Below, one piece after another: positions 26,764 through 40,254 of a stretch of DNA of 64,000 bases. Made by a program: the position numbers and the translations under genes. The first letter of the stretch is position 1. Every line of letters begins with the position of its first letter. This stretch comes from Piper betle (lineage: Eukaryota > Streptophyta > Magnoliopsida > Piperales > Piperaceae): positions 19,544 to 83,543 of the forward strand of contig JAURVB010013536.1 of NCBI GenBank assembly GCA_033002965.1, in the 5' to 3' direction. A model generated the notes under the pieces. The model did not search any database and was not told the origin of the DNA. It saw only the letters and a list, made by a program, of their open reading frames with translations.

Positions 26764-27532
26764 ATGGGAGCTAGGAAAACTCATCCTTTTGAGATTAACA
26801 CTTCTCAACTATCAAATAAACTTATGAACAAAGGTTGTCATTTACAAGAGAAAATTTGTGTTTTTTTTGTTTATTTTGTGAATTGATCATTGTCCAAGAG
26901 AAGTATGGTCTTGAGGAAGTTTTGATTGTGCGATTATGATGCAGGCCTAGTTTGTGCTTGTGATAGTAGTAGATGATTGTTCCCTTTCTCTTTACTGAAT
27001 CGTACAAGCTTTTCTTGTTTAGATCAAACTTCAGATGGTAATGATCCTCGAGGAAAGTACATTCTTATAAAAGATGCTGAAAACAGCCAAGGAAGAATAT
27101 TTGACAAACCACTTCCATGTTGTGGCTGCGGTATTGGATGGTTCTCGTGAGTATTTTACTTTATTACTCTTAGTTCTCCTGATCACTAGTCTATATCGTC
27201 ATGATGAATTTTCCCCAGGTTTCTTTTGGGATTTATTTTTCCTTTGGCATGGTACTTTGCGACTATTCTCTACTTTGGAAATTATTATCGAAAAGACCCA
27301 AGAGAGCGAGCTGGCCTAGCTGCATCCGCCATTGCTGTAAGTTCTTCCATTACTCAGCATTTTGGTTCAATTGCTACTAATTGTCATTGTGCCTATAATC
27401 ATTTTGTGCATTATCTTAAATGACCCTCTTCACTGGTAATGAAATCCTTGTGTCCAACCTTGTGCCGGTTTGGTGCAGGCACTTGTTTGTTCAGTCGTGG
27501 CTGTCATAACAACAGCTGCCATTGTATTTTAG
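26764..27532 (+). CDS. 60S ribosomal protein L18a-like membrane protein
   Basis: Coding exons 26764-26833, 27023-27146, 27219-27336 and 27479-27532 with GT-AG introns and matching phases; 121 residues. Signatures are GRIFDKPLPCCGCGIGWFSF (residues ~52-71), DPRERAGLAASAIAALVCSV and a hydrophobic C-terminal end VITTAAIVF. Two membrane-spanning segments are apparent (about 66-85 and 103-121), separated by the charged YYRKDPRER loop. Despite the name, this plant family (L18ae-like) is a small two-TM membrane protein rather than a ribosomal subunit; its role is poorly defined. The start is chosen because the exon from 26740 opens with only a short leader. A C/T-rich 5' UTR exon ending at 24977 (CCTAG/GTAATC) would give a leader intron of ~1.76 kb. 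No disruption is seen. Confidence 0.85.
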
Positions 27533-29988
27533 CTTCTGATGGACTCAACCGTCAATGGCTGACAGGGCGAGTGGAAGGTTATCATGAGGAACAGAGACTT
27601 CGTGATGTGATACGGTGACGATTGCTTTGATCTTTGTTAATATTGTACAAATAGATACTGTATATCACGAATAGACTGGGCTCTCCGTCTCCAAAATTAT
27701 GTTTATGAATTCATTCGATAAGATGGCTGATGGCTATTGATGCTTGCCGCAGCAAAAATACATGCTTGTTCAAATTATAAGTAGTGCCCACCGACGATCG
27801 AACACCGCAGGTGTTACCCTAGATGTTATTTCTGATGGTGATTTCTAAACTGCCAATGCGATACCTGGCTGCACGTAGCTGCGTTCCAAGAGTGGCTTTC
27901 CAAGTTAAATATCAAACTTCTCGTTAGGGAATAATGGAAGTGAGCATGACTCTTTGCGTATTCAACTTGTTACAAACCAGTTAGCACATGGTTGGAAGCT
28001 GATGCACTGATGCCTGATGGTCTAGTGATAGATGTAGAAAAGGGGAAGGGGATAGATCTAAATTGGACTACTATTAAAAATCAAAGTCAAAATTAAAGAA
28101 TAAAACCTAAATAGAGGCACACCCAGATCAATTTAATTCATTGTCAAATCAATTTAATTCATCGTCAAAGTCATCACCATACAATGAAAGTTAGCCTCTT
28201 ATTTCTAGACAGCTACTAATAAAAATATTCCCAAAATACCCTAAAAATAAAATACAAAAATTACATAAAACCTTTAAAATAATAAAATAAACAAAATTTT
28301 AAAATAATAAATACTACATTACTGGATGCCTGCATTAGCTCCCCAAGTTGTAAAGAACTCGAGCTGAAGAAACAACAAGAGCAGGACTTGGATGATCACA
28401 TTATCACAAGTGAGCATCTCAAAAAACATATTATAATTATCACCCAATCCAAGGTACCCAAAAATAATCACAAGTGGGATAATGGTAGCTGGCGAAAACA
28501 TGTATCATCCAACCACTCCAATGACGGTTAACCCAAATGTTAAAAATAATCTTTTGTAGTAAAACACGAGAAGAATCAACATCAATCACAAGAAAATAAG
28601 GATCTCCTCCACTAAGTAGACCAAACTTTGGTTGTAGAAATGATGGTTTAACATGCATATCAAGTTTAACCAAATCATATTCTGTGTGTACCATGTCAAC
28701 ATCAACAGAAAGTAGTACCATCAATAATTTGATCATTAGCAACCACCATCGTCGTTGACATCATTAATCAACTCTAAACCAATTACAATTTCAAACTTAT
28801 ATTTAGGAACATCTATATCATATGCCTTATCAAAAATAACAATTAAATTCTCAGACTCAATCTGTTCATCGTAAACTATAAGTAGGATCTCCCATCACAG
28901 TAACAGTAGATGAACAATTGGCAACAACAAACACACCATTGAGTTGAATCAGACTTAGAGAATAAACCGTCTCCTCTAAGGGTACACATGAAGATTATGA
29001 AGTCCTCTCCAAAAAGGCACTATGAGTACAAACATACAAATTGTGTTTCTTGCATCCACAAATAAAAGAATAAACATGTAATGCATTGTTGTACCAAACT
29101 TGCTTAGCAACAAGCCATAGATGACCCAATAGTATATGACAAGTATTGATGGAAGCAATATCAAACCAAATAGAAAATGTAATAATACAATGCTCTCTAA
29201 TTTGTATTGAACCATATAAAAAATAAGGGTGCATCATTAGCATAATAATTTGATTTAATTTTTGAATGGTAGATGGAGATAATAAAGTTCATACAGCATT
29301 CATAATTCAAAATAATTGTACTATTATTTCAGTTAATAATACCATTTATAGAAAATCTACTCACTGAAATCCAAGCTTCAAAGTATTGATATGAATCTCA
29401 GTAGCCATAGTCAATAGTTGTTCAAATTTCATAATATTCTCACCAGTTTTCAAAAATTTCTGCTGATGTCCCCTATTGTCTACAATTTCATTCCATTGAC
29501 CGCTGAACTTCTGAAACTGAAATCAAATATTTTGGCTGTGAATACAAAGTCCTTCAAACTGACTTGTTTCTGTGAAAATAATTCCCCAAACGAAAGCAGC
29601 TCTCTGGGCATTATGTTTTTCCTTGTATCAAGTACCAAATCAAGCTACCTTAAAACATGAAGTACCGAAACACGAAAATGGCAAAACAAGAAAATAGAGA
29701 GGGATCCGATCACCAAGTTGTCATACTTCAACTTTTGGGAGCATGACCAACAAATGGACGATCGTGCATGGTTGGTGGATTGAGAAAAAATATAATAAAT
29801 TGGATGATGAAATTTACTAATGATAAAAAGAAACCAGAAGATGGATCGTGATCTTTAGGCACGAGATGATTTGTCGTCAGTGAAACGCCAACATAAGAAT
29901 CTCCACCAATTGACACAGGGAATGAGATGATCTAAATTAGAATATTCCTAAAAATAAAAATCAAAATTAAAAGACAAAAACCTAAATA

Positions 29989-30675
29989 TAGGGTTGCTAA
30001 TCGAGTAAGCCAGTTTGTGGACATTTCGCATTCGGCTCAGTTTGACTCGACTCAAAACTCGACATTTAAATGTTCGAGCTCGAACTCGATTCGAACTCGA
30101 ATCCTTCGAGCCGAGTTTGAGCAAGGCAATGTTGGACTCGACTCGGTTATAACTCGAACTCGACTCGAAATTGACTCGTAGCTCAACTCAAACTTGACTC
30201 GATAAAATAATATAATAATATAGTCTTTATATTATATTATATATATATATTAATAAGTTTAATTGTTACTAATTATATTTATTTATATACAATATAATAT
30301 CAAAGTAGTGAGATAACTTAGATGGTAAGTATTCAAGTTGAAGGCTTGGAGGTTGTGGGGTCAATCCATGTTGATTTTATTTTTTTATAGTGAGTTACTT
30401 TCCACTTTACAATCGAGCCGGTTTCAAGCTCACAAATGAGCCGGGTTTGAGCTTACCAAAATTAAACAGTTTAAGTGTATTCGAGCTCGAGTCGAGCTCG
30501 AATAACATAAAAATATTCGAATCGAGCTCGAATAACATAAAAATATTCGAATCGAGCTCAAGTATGCATGTTAAAAACTCGTTTAATCTCCAGTCGAGTT
30601 CGAACGAACTTTGAACTATTCGAGTCGAGTTTAAACACAAATCGAGCTCGACTCGCTCGCTCGTTTAGCAGCCCT
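29989..30675. mobile_element. MITE with exact 9-bp TSD ACCTAAATA
   Basis: Flanked by ACCTAAATA at 29980-29988 and 30676-30684. Terminal inverted repeats are AGGGTTGCTAATCGAG and, on the complement of the right end, AGGGCTGCTAAACGAG. The interior is packed with CTCGA/TCGAG words. It sits in the right LTR of the host element; same family as 20611-21098. Confidence 0.8.
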
Positions 30676-33600
30676 ACCTAAATAGAGGTGTAAAGCCCTA
30701 GCTTCGGGTTAAGGTTTTATCATCTTATTGTTTGCCCAGTTCAAGTTAGTCTCGAGTTGGTTTAAGCCAGTTTGAGCCAGATCAATTTTTAGACTAAGAG
30801 TATGGGGCCCAGATGGCTGTAGAGCATGTTATGGAGGTTGAATATGCCCGATATATATATAATAACTTTAATTATGCTACAATAGAGCATGAGTTATTAG
30901 CATATACATGAGGTATAAAGATTTTTGCTTATGTTAGCCCAGGGTTTTAGGGTTACATTTAGGCTATTACAACATTTAGTATTCATTTGGGCTATTTTTA
31001 GGGTACCTCTTTTACATGCATTATAAAGATTTTAGATTACCAGATTGTCCCTGTGGGCCCAATTTGATTTGAGTCTCAGATTTTCATCTAATTGAGTTCA
31101 GGGTTTTGAGACCCATTTAGTTTTTTTGTCTCGATTTCCATCCATAGAGTTATTTTTAGGCCTTGAGTCAGTTTTGACTTTTGACGGTTTCGATCCGAGC
31201 TTTCTGTCTATAATACACATTGCATATACCCTATGTAGACCACACTATGCCCAAGAGCTGTCAAGCGTTCAGATTTTGCCAAGTGGCAAGATCTGGATGG
31301 TACATGTCAACCCTAGCATTGGCCACTTATTTTCCAAGAGTTTTCCCAAGCTTTTGGAGGATTTTCCACCCCTAGCACCGCTGCCACTTTGCCTCGCAGC
31401 TGGCTAGTCTCCGGCCCTCCTTCGGCCATCGGACCAATATGATCGTAATCGCATTGCCGTCGACTATGCACCTAAACCCGTCACGACCACCAGCATTGTC
31501 GGAGATGACATTGTCTACATCGGTTTCCACCGCCGCTGCTGCTACTTCCTTTCGGGCCATTTATCGGAGCCAGCGAGCCTCCTCCGGCAAGTCCGACCAC
31601 CCAGGCAGCTTGCCCTTGCCCTTAGCTACTCTCACTTTCCCGAAGGCAATTTCTAACACTTCCTGGTCATTTTTTGGTGACTGGCATGCCAGTGATCGTT
31701 GGGTTTGCTTACCGCTTCAATTGTGTTCGTGTCTGCCAACCCATGACTGAGTACGCCAAGCCCTTATATGATTTTTTTAATTATTATTTATTTGTTTATT
31801 TATTTTATTCATTTATTTCTTATTATTTAAATAAATGTGGTATGTGATGAATGCTTGTATGATTATTTATTATTACTGATGATATATTTACTTATTAATA
31901 TTAATTTTATTCATGAATATCAAATATTATTTAATTATTTAATTATTTAATTATCTATTTATTTAATTATTTGCTCGCACATGTTATCATTTACTCATGT
32001 TTAGATATATTCATATATTTAATAATTATATTGTATTATTAATGATTAATTGTTATTAATTAATTACTTATTTATTTACCGAATTGTTTATTTATTTATA
32101 TGTTTACTGACAAGTGTATATGTTGATATTTACGTGTGTCTAGTCGTATATTTGGTTAGTGTTATTTTAAAAACCTGCAACTCAAATCAGGGTTTTATAG
32201 TCGCTAACCAATAGGTTCGATCATTTGTTCGAGTCAGTTTAAAGTTCAGAACATGTTTGTGGGTTCTAGGCCGACCGTGTGTATGTGCTATCAGGGCTTA
32301 TGTATACCCCAGTATATAATGATAGAGTCAGATACACATCAGCAATTGGGTTATTAGTATATATGAGAGTATGCTATAATTATTTTATTTTGCTCAGTGG
32401 ATTGTAGAAATTAGATTTAGGTCGTTGATTTTATTAAGATCGATGGTTAGGATTTTTATTGGGTTGGTAGTTTTTAGAGCACGCCATTCGACGGATATCG
32501 AGCTTATTTTATTCTCATTTTTATTTTGACTCGCGTTCATGACATATTTGACTCACATTCATGACGTGTTTGACCACTGTGCTGCTGTCGCCCGGCCTCC
32601 CCTCCTTCCTTCTCCCTTCACCTGTCTCCTCCATCTTCTTCTCCCACACCCCAACCTAGATGACCGCCACCCTTGTTCATCTTGGAGCACGGCCAGCAGC
32701 TTGTCGCCAGCCAGCGAGCCCCCTCCTCACCAACCAACTCTTTCCCCCTTCCCTCTCCTATACCCAATCGCCCCTTTTCCCCTTTTTCTTGGTCATTGGT
32801 AGCACCATGGCCGCCGACCCAATTCTGGCTAGTGGCCGTTGTCCTACCTAATTCCCCACCTAGCCTAGCCCTAGCCCCCTAGCCCTTCTCCTTGCCGGAC
32901 AATTTCCAGCCACAGCCGCCACCCCTGAGCAACCATTGGTAGTCGCAACCGCGGCCATCGTCGCCGATTTGATTCCGAATCATTGCGAGATGCTCTTTAC
33001 TTCTCCAATTTTAGATTTTTTAATTCATTTTGAACATTATGCATATCATCCATAATTTTATAAAGTTGTGATAATTTTAATTCATTTTATGAATTTGTCA
33101 TGTTTTGTTAATATGTTAATTTTATAAAGTTGTGATAATTATCTGTGATTGATAAATTTCTTTATGTAATTAAAGATTGATAATGTTTAATGATAATTAA
33201 AATTATTCGATTCTGAAATTCAATGTGTTATTGATGTTTAAAATGCTGGAGTTGTGTATTAATTTTATAATTGTGTAAATTAATTTTCTATTTGATTAGA
33301 AAGTTTATTTAGAATGAGATAATGATAAGTTTAGAAATTGTGACATAGTCACCTAGTTAAAAGTAATGGCAGGAAGGTCTTAAAATTTAATTTGTTCATT
33401 TGATTCATTTGTTAATTATCTGATATTGATGTTAGTATTTATAATATTCATGATCATGTAATGATTCACATATATCAATTTTATACATGCAGTATATAGT
33501 TAGCATGGGAATCAATGTATAGTTTTGTTTGTGTAGGTGCGGAGTAGGAGCTCGCCGTCTAGGCCCAAGACCTTGTTTGGAGCTTTCACCAGGTTCGTAG

Positions 33601-34219
33601 GACTTGCCTCTTGATTTGTTGTTATATTCCATCGTTGTTTTGTTTTAGAGCCACTGGGTGTGTTAAGTGGTCATTTTATCGGATCCCACATGACACGGGT
33701 CATTTAAACGTATATTTTTCGGAATTAAAAACCCTTGAGGATGAGAACCCACGAGTTGTTTTCAAACTCAAATCCACAACAAGTTGCCTTTGGACTTATG
33801 TATATACTTCCTTCCCAGCCATATGATATAATTTTTATCGTATTTTCTTCTTAGCCAAGAGATGGATGACTCAACTTACATATACCATGAGTGGTGCATG
33901 TGTGAAGCACAATGGGCTTTGGATTTGTGAGAGGGTTATTCCATTCCCAAGTAATCCTGACAACTCCGGGTCTTAAGCTTCTTCACACTCGAAGAGACGT
34001 GAAGGATACGGGTACTGTTATGCACATAGCATGTCTAGACGTGTAGTATCAAAGGGTACTAGAGTATTCGGTCTTTGGGCTCTAGTCCAGGAGAAATATG
34101 GAGGATTGGAAAGGGGTTAGGATACTGGTTTTCTTGAGAGTGGGACTTTAAAATGAGAAAACCCTGAGAGAGGCATAATATCAGCCAGTTTAGGTCGCTA
34201 TCTAGTCTATAGCTAGATG

Positions 34220-37067
34220 TGTAACACCCCAAATCCAGTTCACTCTCAAACTGATTTGGAAATTTTACTGGGACCAAACCATCCTTAATTCAATTAAATT
34301 GCTCAGTGTCATAAGATGAGAAAGTTTACATGAAATACATACATGAGATGTTCTAAACCTAACAAGGTACTATATGTATGTTACGACATACTGAAAGATA
34401 TTTCAAAATAATTCAAACACAATGCAAATTCGGGAAACAATGGTATTAAATTAAAACATACAGAGTTTCCCTCAAAAGTTCCATAAGGGACACCCGGTCA
34501 GCATTATATATATAGAAATATATATTCACAATATATTACAACACAACAGGTTTTACATACATCATTCATAGCATGCTAATGAGTGGGTCTTAACCCAACT
34601 GCTAAACATGATCAGCCTGTTACCAAAATTACCAAGCATATAACATTGTCCATTGTGCTATAATTTACAAAACAACCATTACTCATCTCATATCATGATA
34701 AAGTTTGCATCCCAAACCATATTAACGTCAAGATATCATAACATGTTCATTTTCATCACTTGACCAATATATGTTTGCAAAGCGGCATCGTTGCTCCTCT
34801 GTCATACCGATAGTGCTTATTCAGTATGGTTCTCACCTATATATATAATAAGAAAATGTCAGTAACGACTGTTATTGGTCCAGAAATAACTACATATCAA
34901 ACTGGCATATGAAAGTTGCCTCTCATATTAAAATAAAATATTTATAGCTTCACAATAATACTCATAAGAGCAACTACTAAGTAGCCATCAAGCTATAGCT
35001 TTGATAACGTCCTACATTCACTGGTCTGATGCCTCTCTCGACTTTTTCTAAATTATCTCATGCTCGAAGAAATCAGTATAATAAAGCTCTCTACATCCTC
35101 CATATATCACCGGGCCCTGAGCACAGAGGTCGAGTACTCTCAAGGAGGCCTTTAGTACCCTTTGAATCCATACTTCAAGATATTCATTGCATTGTAGTAC
35201 CCATCAACCTCCACACTTCTCTGGGTTTGAGGAAGCTCAAAATATGGAGTTGTCAGGATCTCTCGGTATGTGACTCACACATGTGCCTTCTCACGGTATG
35301 TGTGAGTTTATTTCTCCATCTCACATCTCAATGAAAAATCATAAAATTCGTACTATAGGGCTAGGTATCAAAAATATTAGGCCCAAAGGCAACTTGATCT
35401 GGAGCTAATTTTCAAAACAAACTCGAAGGATCTCATCTTTGAGGGTTTTTAATCTAGAAAGCATTCGACTAAATGACCCATGTTAAGTAGAATCTAATAA
35501 ATCTACCACTCACCATGTCTTGTATTAGTCAAACCAAAACTCGATAGAGGAGATCATAAAATTAGGGGCGAGTTCTAAACAGACCTGGTAGAAGCTCAAA
35601 GCTAAGTCTCGCGCCTAGATGGCGAGCTCCTATTCCGTACCTACACAACAATACTACACACCAATGGCCATACCAACTATATGATACATGTATGAAATAG
35701 ATGCATATGACGTTGATTATAATCCTAATACCAAAACTAAACATAATACGCAACATCATCCTCATATCAATCCTTATTATGAATTAACTTTCTAATCAAT
35801 TAGATAATTAACTTATATAATTATAAAATTAATTCCTACTCTATAATTTCAAATATCATCCATATCATATTTAATTTTATCATCAAATAATTTGAATTAT
35901 CATTAATCATTATTAATTCTTAATTACATACATAATTTATTAATCAAGAGATAATTATCACAAAATTTCAAAATTGACATATTAATGAAAACATGAAAAA
36001 TTCATAAAAATTATGAATGATATACATAATGATCAAAATGAATGAAAAATCAAAATTTTGAGAAGCAAAAAGCGTCTCATAGTGATTTGACGTAAAATTG
36101 CCGGTGATGGTGGCGGTCGTGGCTGTCGACCGTGGCCGAGGGGTAGTGTTGATTGCTGCACGACGACGAGGAGGGTTAGGAAGGGGCTAGGACTAGGGTT
36201 AGATGGGGTAGGAGGTCTGGCCAGAGCAACTTGCCAAAATTGGTCGCCTATGATGGCGTTGCTGACATTCAAAATCAGGGAAGAAAGGGGTGACTGGGTA
36301 GAGGAGAGGGAAGGGGTAAGAGGGGAAAGGAATGGTCGGCGAGGGAGGGCTTGGTCGAATAGTGGCTGCCGCCGGCGGTGACCGGTGTTGGCGAGGCCGA
36401 CGGTACTCCACGAAAACATAGTAAGGGCCAAGGCGGATAGGGGTAGGGAAAGAGAAGAAGAAAGGGAAATAAAGGGAAGGGGAGCCTGGGGTGGCATAGT
36501 TGTAGACAATTGGCGATGCTGTCGGTGACGACGAGGTCATTAGCAGTTGTGGTTGTCGAAACAGGGGGTGTATTGTGATGTTGGGTGGAGGTGGTGACGT
36601 GGGGAGAGAAGGGTCAGGAAAAATATATCATCGAGGGTAGTTTTGTAATTAAAATTTGACCCGCTCCCGATTTGAGTTAAAAATTATAAATAAATTTAAT
36701 AAAATAAAATAAAATATGATAAAATACTATAAAATAAAATACACTCAATAAACATAAAAGAACATGTTCTAAACCTACCAAACCACCTAAAAATAATAAC
36801 TAACGTGTCCTAATGCAATAAAAGTCCTAATTCTAATTCTACAGTCAAATGAATAAAAAAATGGGCATAGTGTCGTATATTCTGATAACTCGTTTTCTTG
36901 CTGTGTTACTAATTCTATCATTCTCTGGTATATTTGACCCTCATAGCTCAAAACATACGACTGACCTCGGCTTAGCGTATGTGTTATGAAACTGACTCAA
37001 CTTGAACCGATGGCTGAATTGACCGATTCATGAGTATAAAACCTTAACTCAAGTCACGGGCTTTACG
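34220..37067 (+). mobile_element. Solo LTR B, opposite orientation, inside LTR A
   Basis: Starts TGTAACACCCC at 34220 and ends GGGCTTTACG at 37067. Flanks AGATG (34215-34219) and GGATG (37068-37072) match at 4 of 5. Across it, LTR A resumes in register (GCTATCTAGTCTATAGC, then GGCTCCT). The GC-rich block is at 36080-36600, followed by GTAATTAAAATTTGACCCGC. Confidence 0.75.
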
Positions 37068-37303
37068 GGATGGCTCCTTAGTAGATGCCTTTTAGGATAG
37101 TTTAGTAGAAGTATATGATAAATTTCCTTTACATGAGAGTTATCTCTTATTTGTGAGTTTGATATTTAGTTATTTTTGGACTAGTGACAATTATTACTAA
37201 TTTGTTATTATTATTTATGTAGGTGAGAAATGGGAGTATGATATCTCGGATTTGATGGAGGAGCAGTGACTCCATAGTGCACACACACATATCTGGCGCT
37301 ATA

Positions 37304-38373
37304 TGTTTTTGATGGTTGTGTTTGAACCGGTCGGTTTGACCGTTATTTTGAGTCGGGTCAATTTTAAAACACGTGTACCGAGTCGAGGCCAGCCTTGTGT
37401 TATGAACCATGAGAGTCATGTGTGCCCAAGTATATGATAATAACTTCAGTAAGACAGCAGCAGAACGAGTTATCAGAATATATGAGAGTATGCTAGATTT
37501 TTCTTAATTTATTTTAATTAAATCTTAGAATTAATTTTAGGCCGAATAATGTATTAGGAAGCATTATGGGTAATTTGGGTGCGTTATTAGTTATAGAATA
37601 TGTCATTGATGTGTATTATATTTTATGAGATTTTTATTACGAGTTAGTATTATTTTGACTCGAGTCGAAGTCAAGTCAAGTTTTAATTACAAGACAACTA
37701 TCGCTACAATCCTCACTCGAGCCGGTTGAATGACCCGCTCTCATAGCCAGTTTGATGTTAGTTATTTTTTGGACCGGTAACACTCATTACTGACAGTTTT
37801 ATATTATTTATGTAGGTGAGAATCTCGAGGACTGAGTGCTGTTAGGACTGCAGAGGAGTAGTAAATCCATTGCACACATTTACCTGCCTCATGTAATGAA
37901 TGGAAATAATGATTTCTAAGCTGTGTGAATGATGAGATTGTTTTATATTATTCTGTGACATGCTATGAACATTTAGCCTCTCGAATGAAACTAGAATGAA
38001 AATGAAATAAAAATATCATATTTTGGAATTATATCTATATAAATGTTTATTATTGTCTTGGATAGGTTGGTCCTATTGCACTTTAAGGAAAGATTCGGTC
38101 CATTTTATTTTATTTTATTTTTTAAAATATATTTATCTTCAAACAAGTTTTCGCGATTATTCTATTTTGTGCACAATAACATATCATGGCATGCACGTAG
38201 GGCCACGTTAGAACCCAAACATCCCATTCACGCATTATATAATTGCACTATCATTTTAAGACACTGAGGGAAGATCCGGGTCAGCTTAACCGAATAGAGT
38301 AGTTTGGTGAACGGTTCGGTGGCCGGTGACATTTCCAGGTCGGTTCATAGGTGAACCGGAATGGGGTGTTGCA
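37304..38373 (-). mobile_element. Solo LTR C, internally deleted
   Basis: Contains the start region (GAACCGGTCGGTTTGACCG) and end region (GGGGTGTTGCA) of the family. The middle is missing: sequence jumps near 37735 from the TTGACTCGAGTCG part to the CTCATAGCCAG part, deleting the GC-rich block. Flanking TATA-rich bases hint at a target duplication. Confidence 0.6.
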
Positions 38374-38427
38374 TATAATAAACAAATGGGTCAAGATCCA
38401 GTTTATGATTTTGATTGTGATGATATA

Positions 38428-40210
38428 TGTAAAACCCACGATTCGAGTCAGGGTTTTATATTCAGAACCGGTTGGTTCAACCGTTATTTTCGAGTCGAGT
38501 AAGTTTCAGAACACGTATACTGAGCCGACGCCAGTCGTGTGTATGAGCTATGAGGCTCATGCGTACCCAAGTATATTATGATAATATCATGAACACAACA
38601 TAACAGAATGAGTTACAAGAATATATGAGAGTATGCCAGTTACTTTTTTCTTTTTATGTATAGTGGGTTGTAGAATTAGTTTGAGGCCGTTATCGCGTTA
38701 GGACGCGCTACAGACAGTTTGGGTGGGTTGAGAGTCCTAGAGCATATCATTATGATGTTTCGGTGATTGTTTTATTTTTTAGGATTTTTCCCAATTTTTC
38801 TGGATTTTTTTAAGACTTAATACGACTTAGTTGTTATACTTGACTCGAGTCGGACACGAGTCAAGTCTTATTTACGATATTGCCACCCAATTGTTTTTTT
38901 TCTCACCCCAACGCGTTCTTCTTCCTCGCCCAATCCCTTACCCCGACGCCGCCCCCGTGCAGCGTCGCCGCCGCCACCGTGGACACCGGCCTGACGCTGA
39001 TAATCACCGGCTAGCCCCGCCACGGCGTCGCTGTGCCGCCTTGACCAGTCCCGGCCGCTGCCAAGCCGTCGTGACGCTGGAATCACCGCGCCTAGCGCCG
39101 CGGCTGGTTTTGGTCGCGTTGCCGATTCCGCCGCCGGCGACCGTCGCCGCTGTGATTGAGTGGTGACCTCGACGTCTTCGACCAACCCACGACCGTCCCC
39201 GACCAGAACGGAGGCCAGCACGGCCCATCCCGGCCGGATCGAGTCACCCACCCCTGCCACCACTGTTTTGACCATTTTCCGGCGAGCCGCCAACTCCGCC
39301 GACCATGTCGACGCCATAGACGTGTCGGGCTCGCCGAGCCGGTTCCAAGGGTACCCAATACCCTTACTTTTCAACCAGTAGACGCCGCTGGTGGTTGTTG
39401 CCGGAAAACTGCCTGAAACTTGCCGGAAAACCACCAAAACTCGCCGAGAAACCGTCAGAAAATCGGATTTGTTGGAATTCACCGGATCTTCCGAGGTGTT
39501 CATCCAGTCGATCCCGATCGAATGTCGGACGCCGATGAGCGCCGAATTCAAGCTCCTAGACGCGTGACGGAACCCTAGCCGTCGCCGATTGTCGACGATG
39601 TGAGGTATAATTACCTCCGATTTGATTATTTAAAATTGATGATGATTGTTAGCATAACATGCTAGAATTGGTTAGTTGTCAGGATAAATGTATGACTATG
39701 AATGAAATGATGATTACATGATGCAATTAATTAAGAATGAATAGTATGTGATCTAATGAGTTAGATCTAGTCTGAGCATGATAAGTGACCACCACGTAAC
39801 TTAGAAAAACACAGTAAAATCGGTATGAATAGTATTAGTTAGAATTATTTTTATACGTATGATTATTTGATTGTTGATTGAGGTTCATTGAGTTTGATGC
39901 ATCATTTAGTTAGTGGGCGTTAGTATTTAGTTTTGATGTGTAGGTACGGAGTAGGAGCTCGCCGCCTAGGCGCGATGACACGCTTGGAGCTTCTACCAGG
40001 TCCGTTTAGGACTCGTCTCTGTTTTATGCTCTTCTATTATATGTTTATTTTATTATCTGCAGGACGGGTTACGTGGCGTTTTATCGGATCCCACTTAACT
40101 CGGGCCATTTAACCGAACAGCTTTCCGGATTAATAACCCCTCGAGGATGATTTCAAAAACAAGATCCACCACAAGTTGCCCTCGGGCCCATTATATAAAT
40201 CCCTACCCAG

Positions 40211-40254
<44 letters not shown>

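Noticed and set aside
36033..36540. 158- and 113-codon frames in LTR B
   Set aside because: GC-rich LTR block without domains; both overlap the same bases in different frames.
38868..39551. 227-codon minus-strand frame in LTR D
   Set aside because: Lies in the GC-rich LTR block; composition-driven, no known domain, not preserved as a frame in LTRs B and G.
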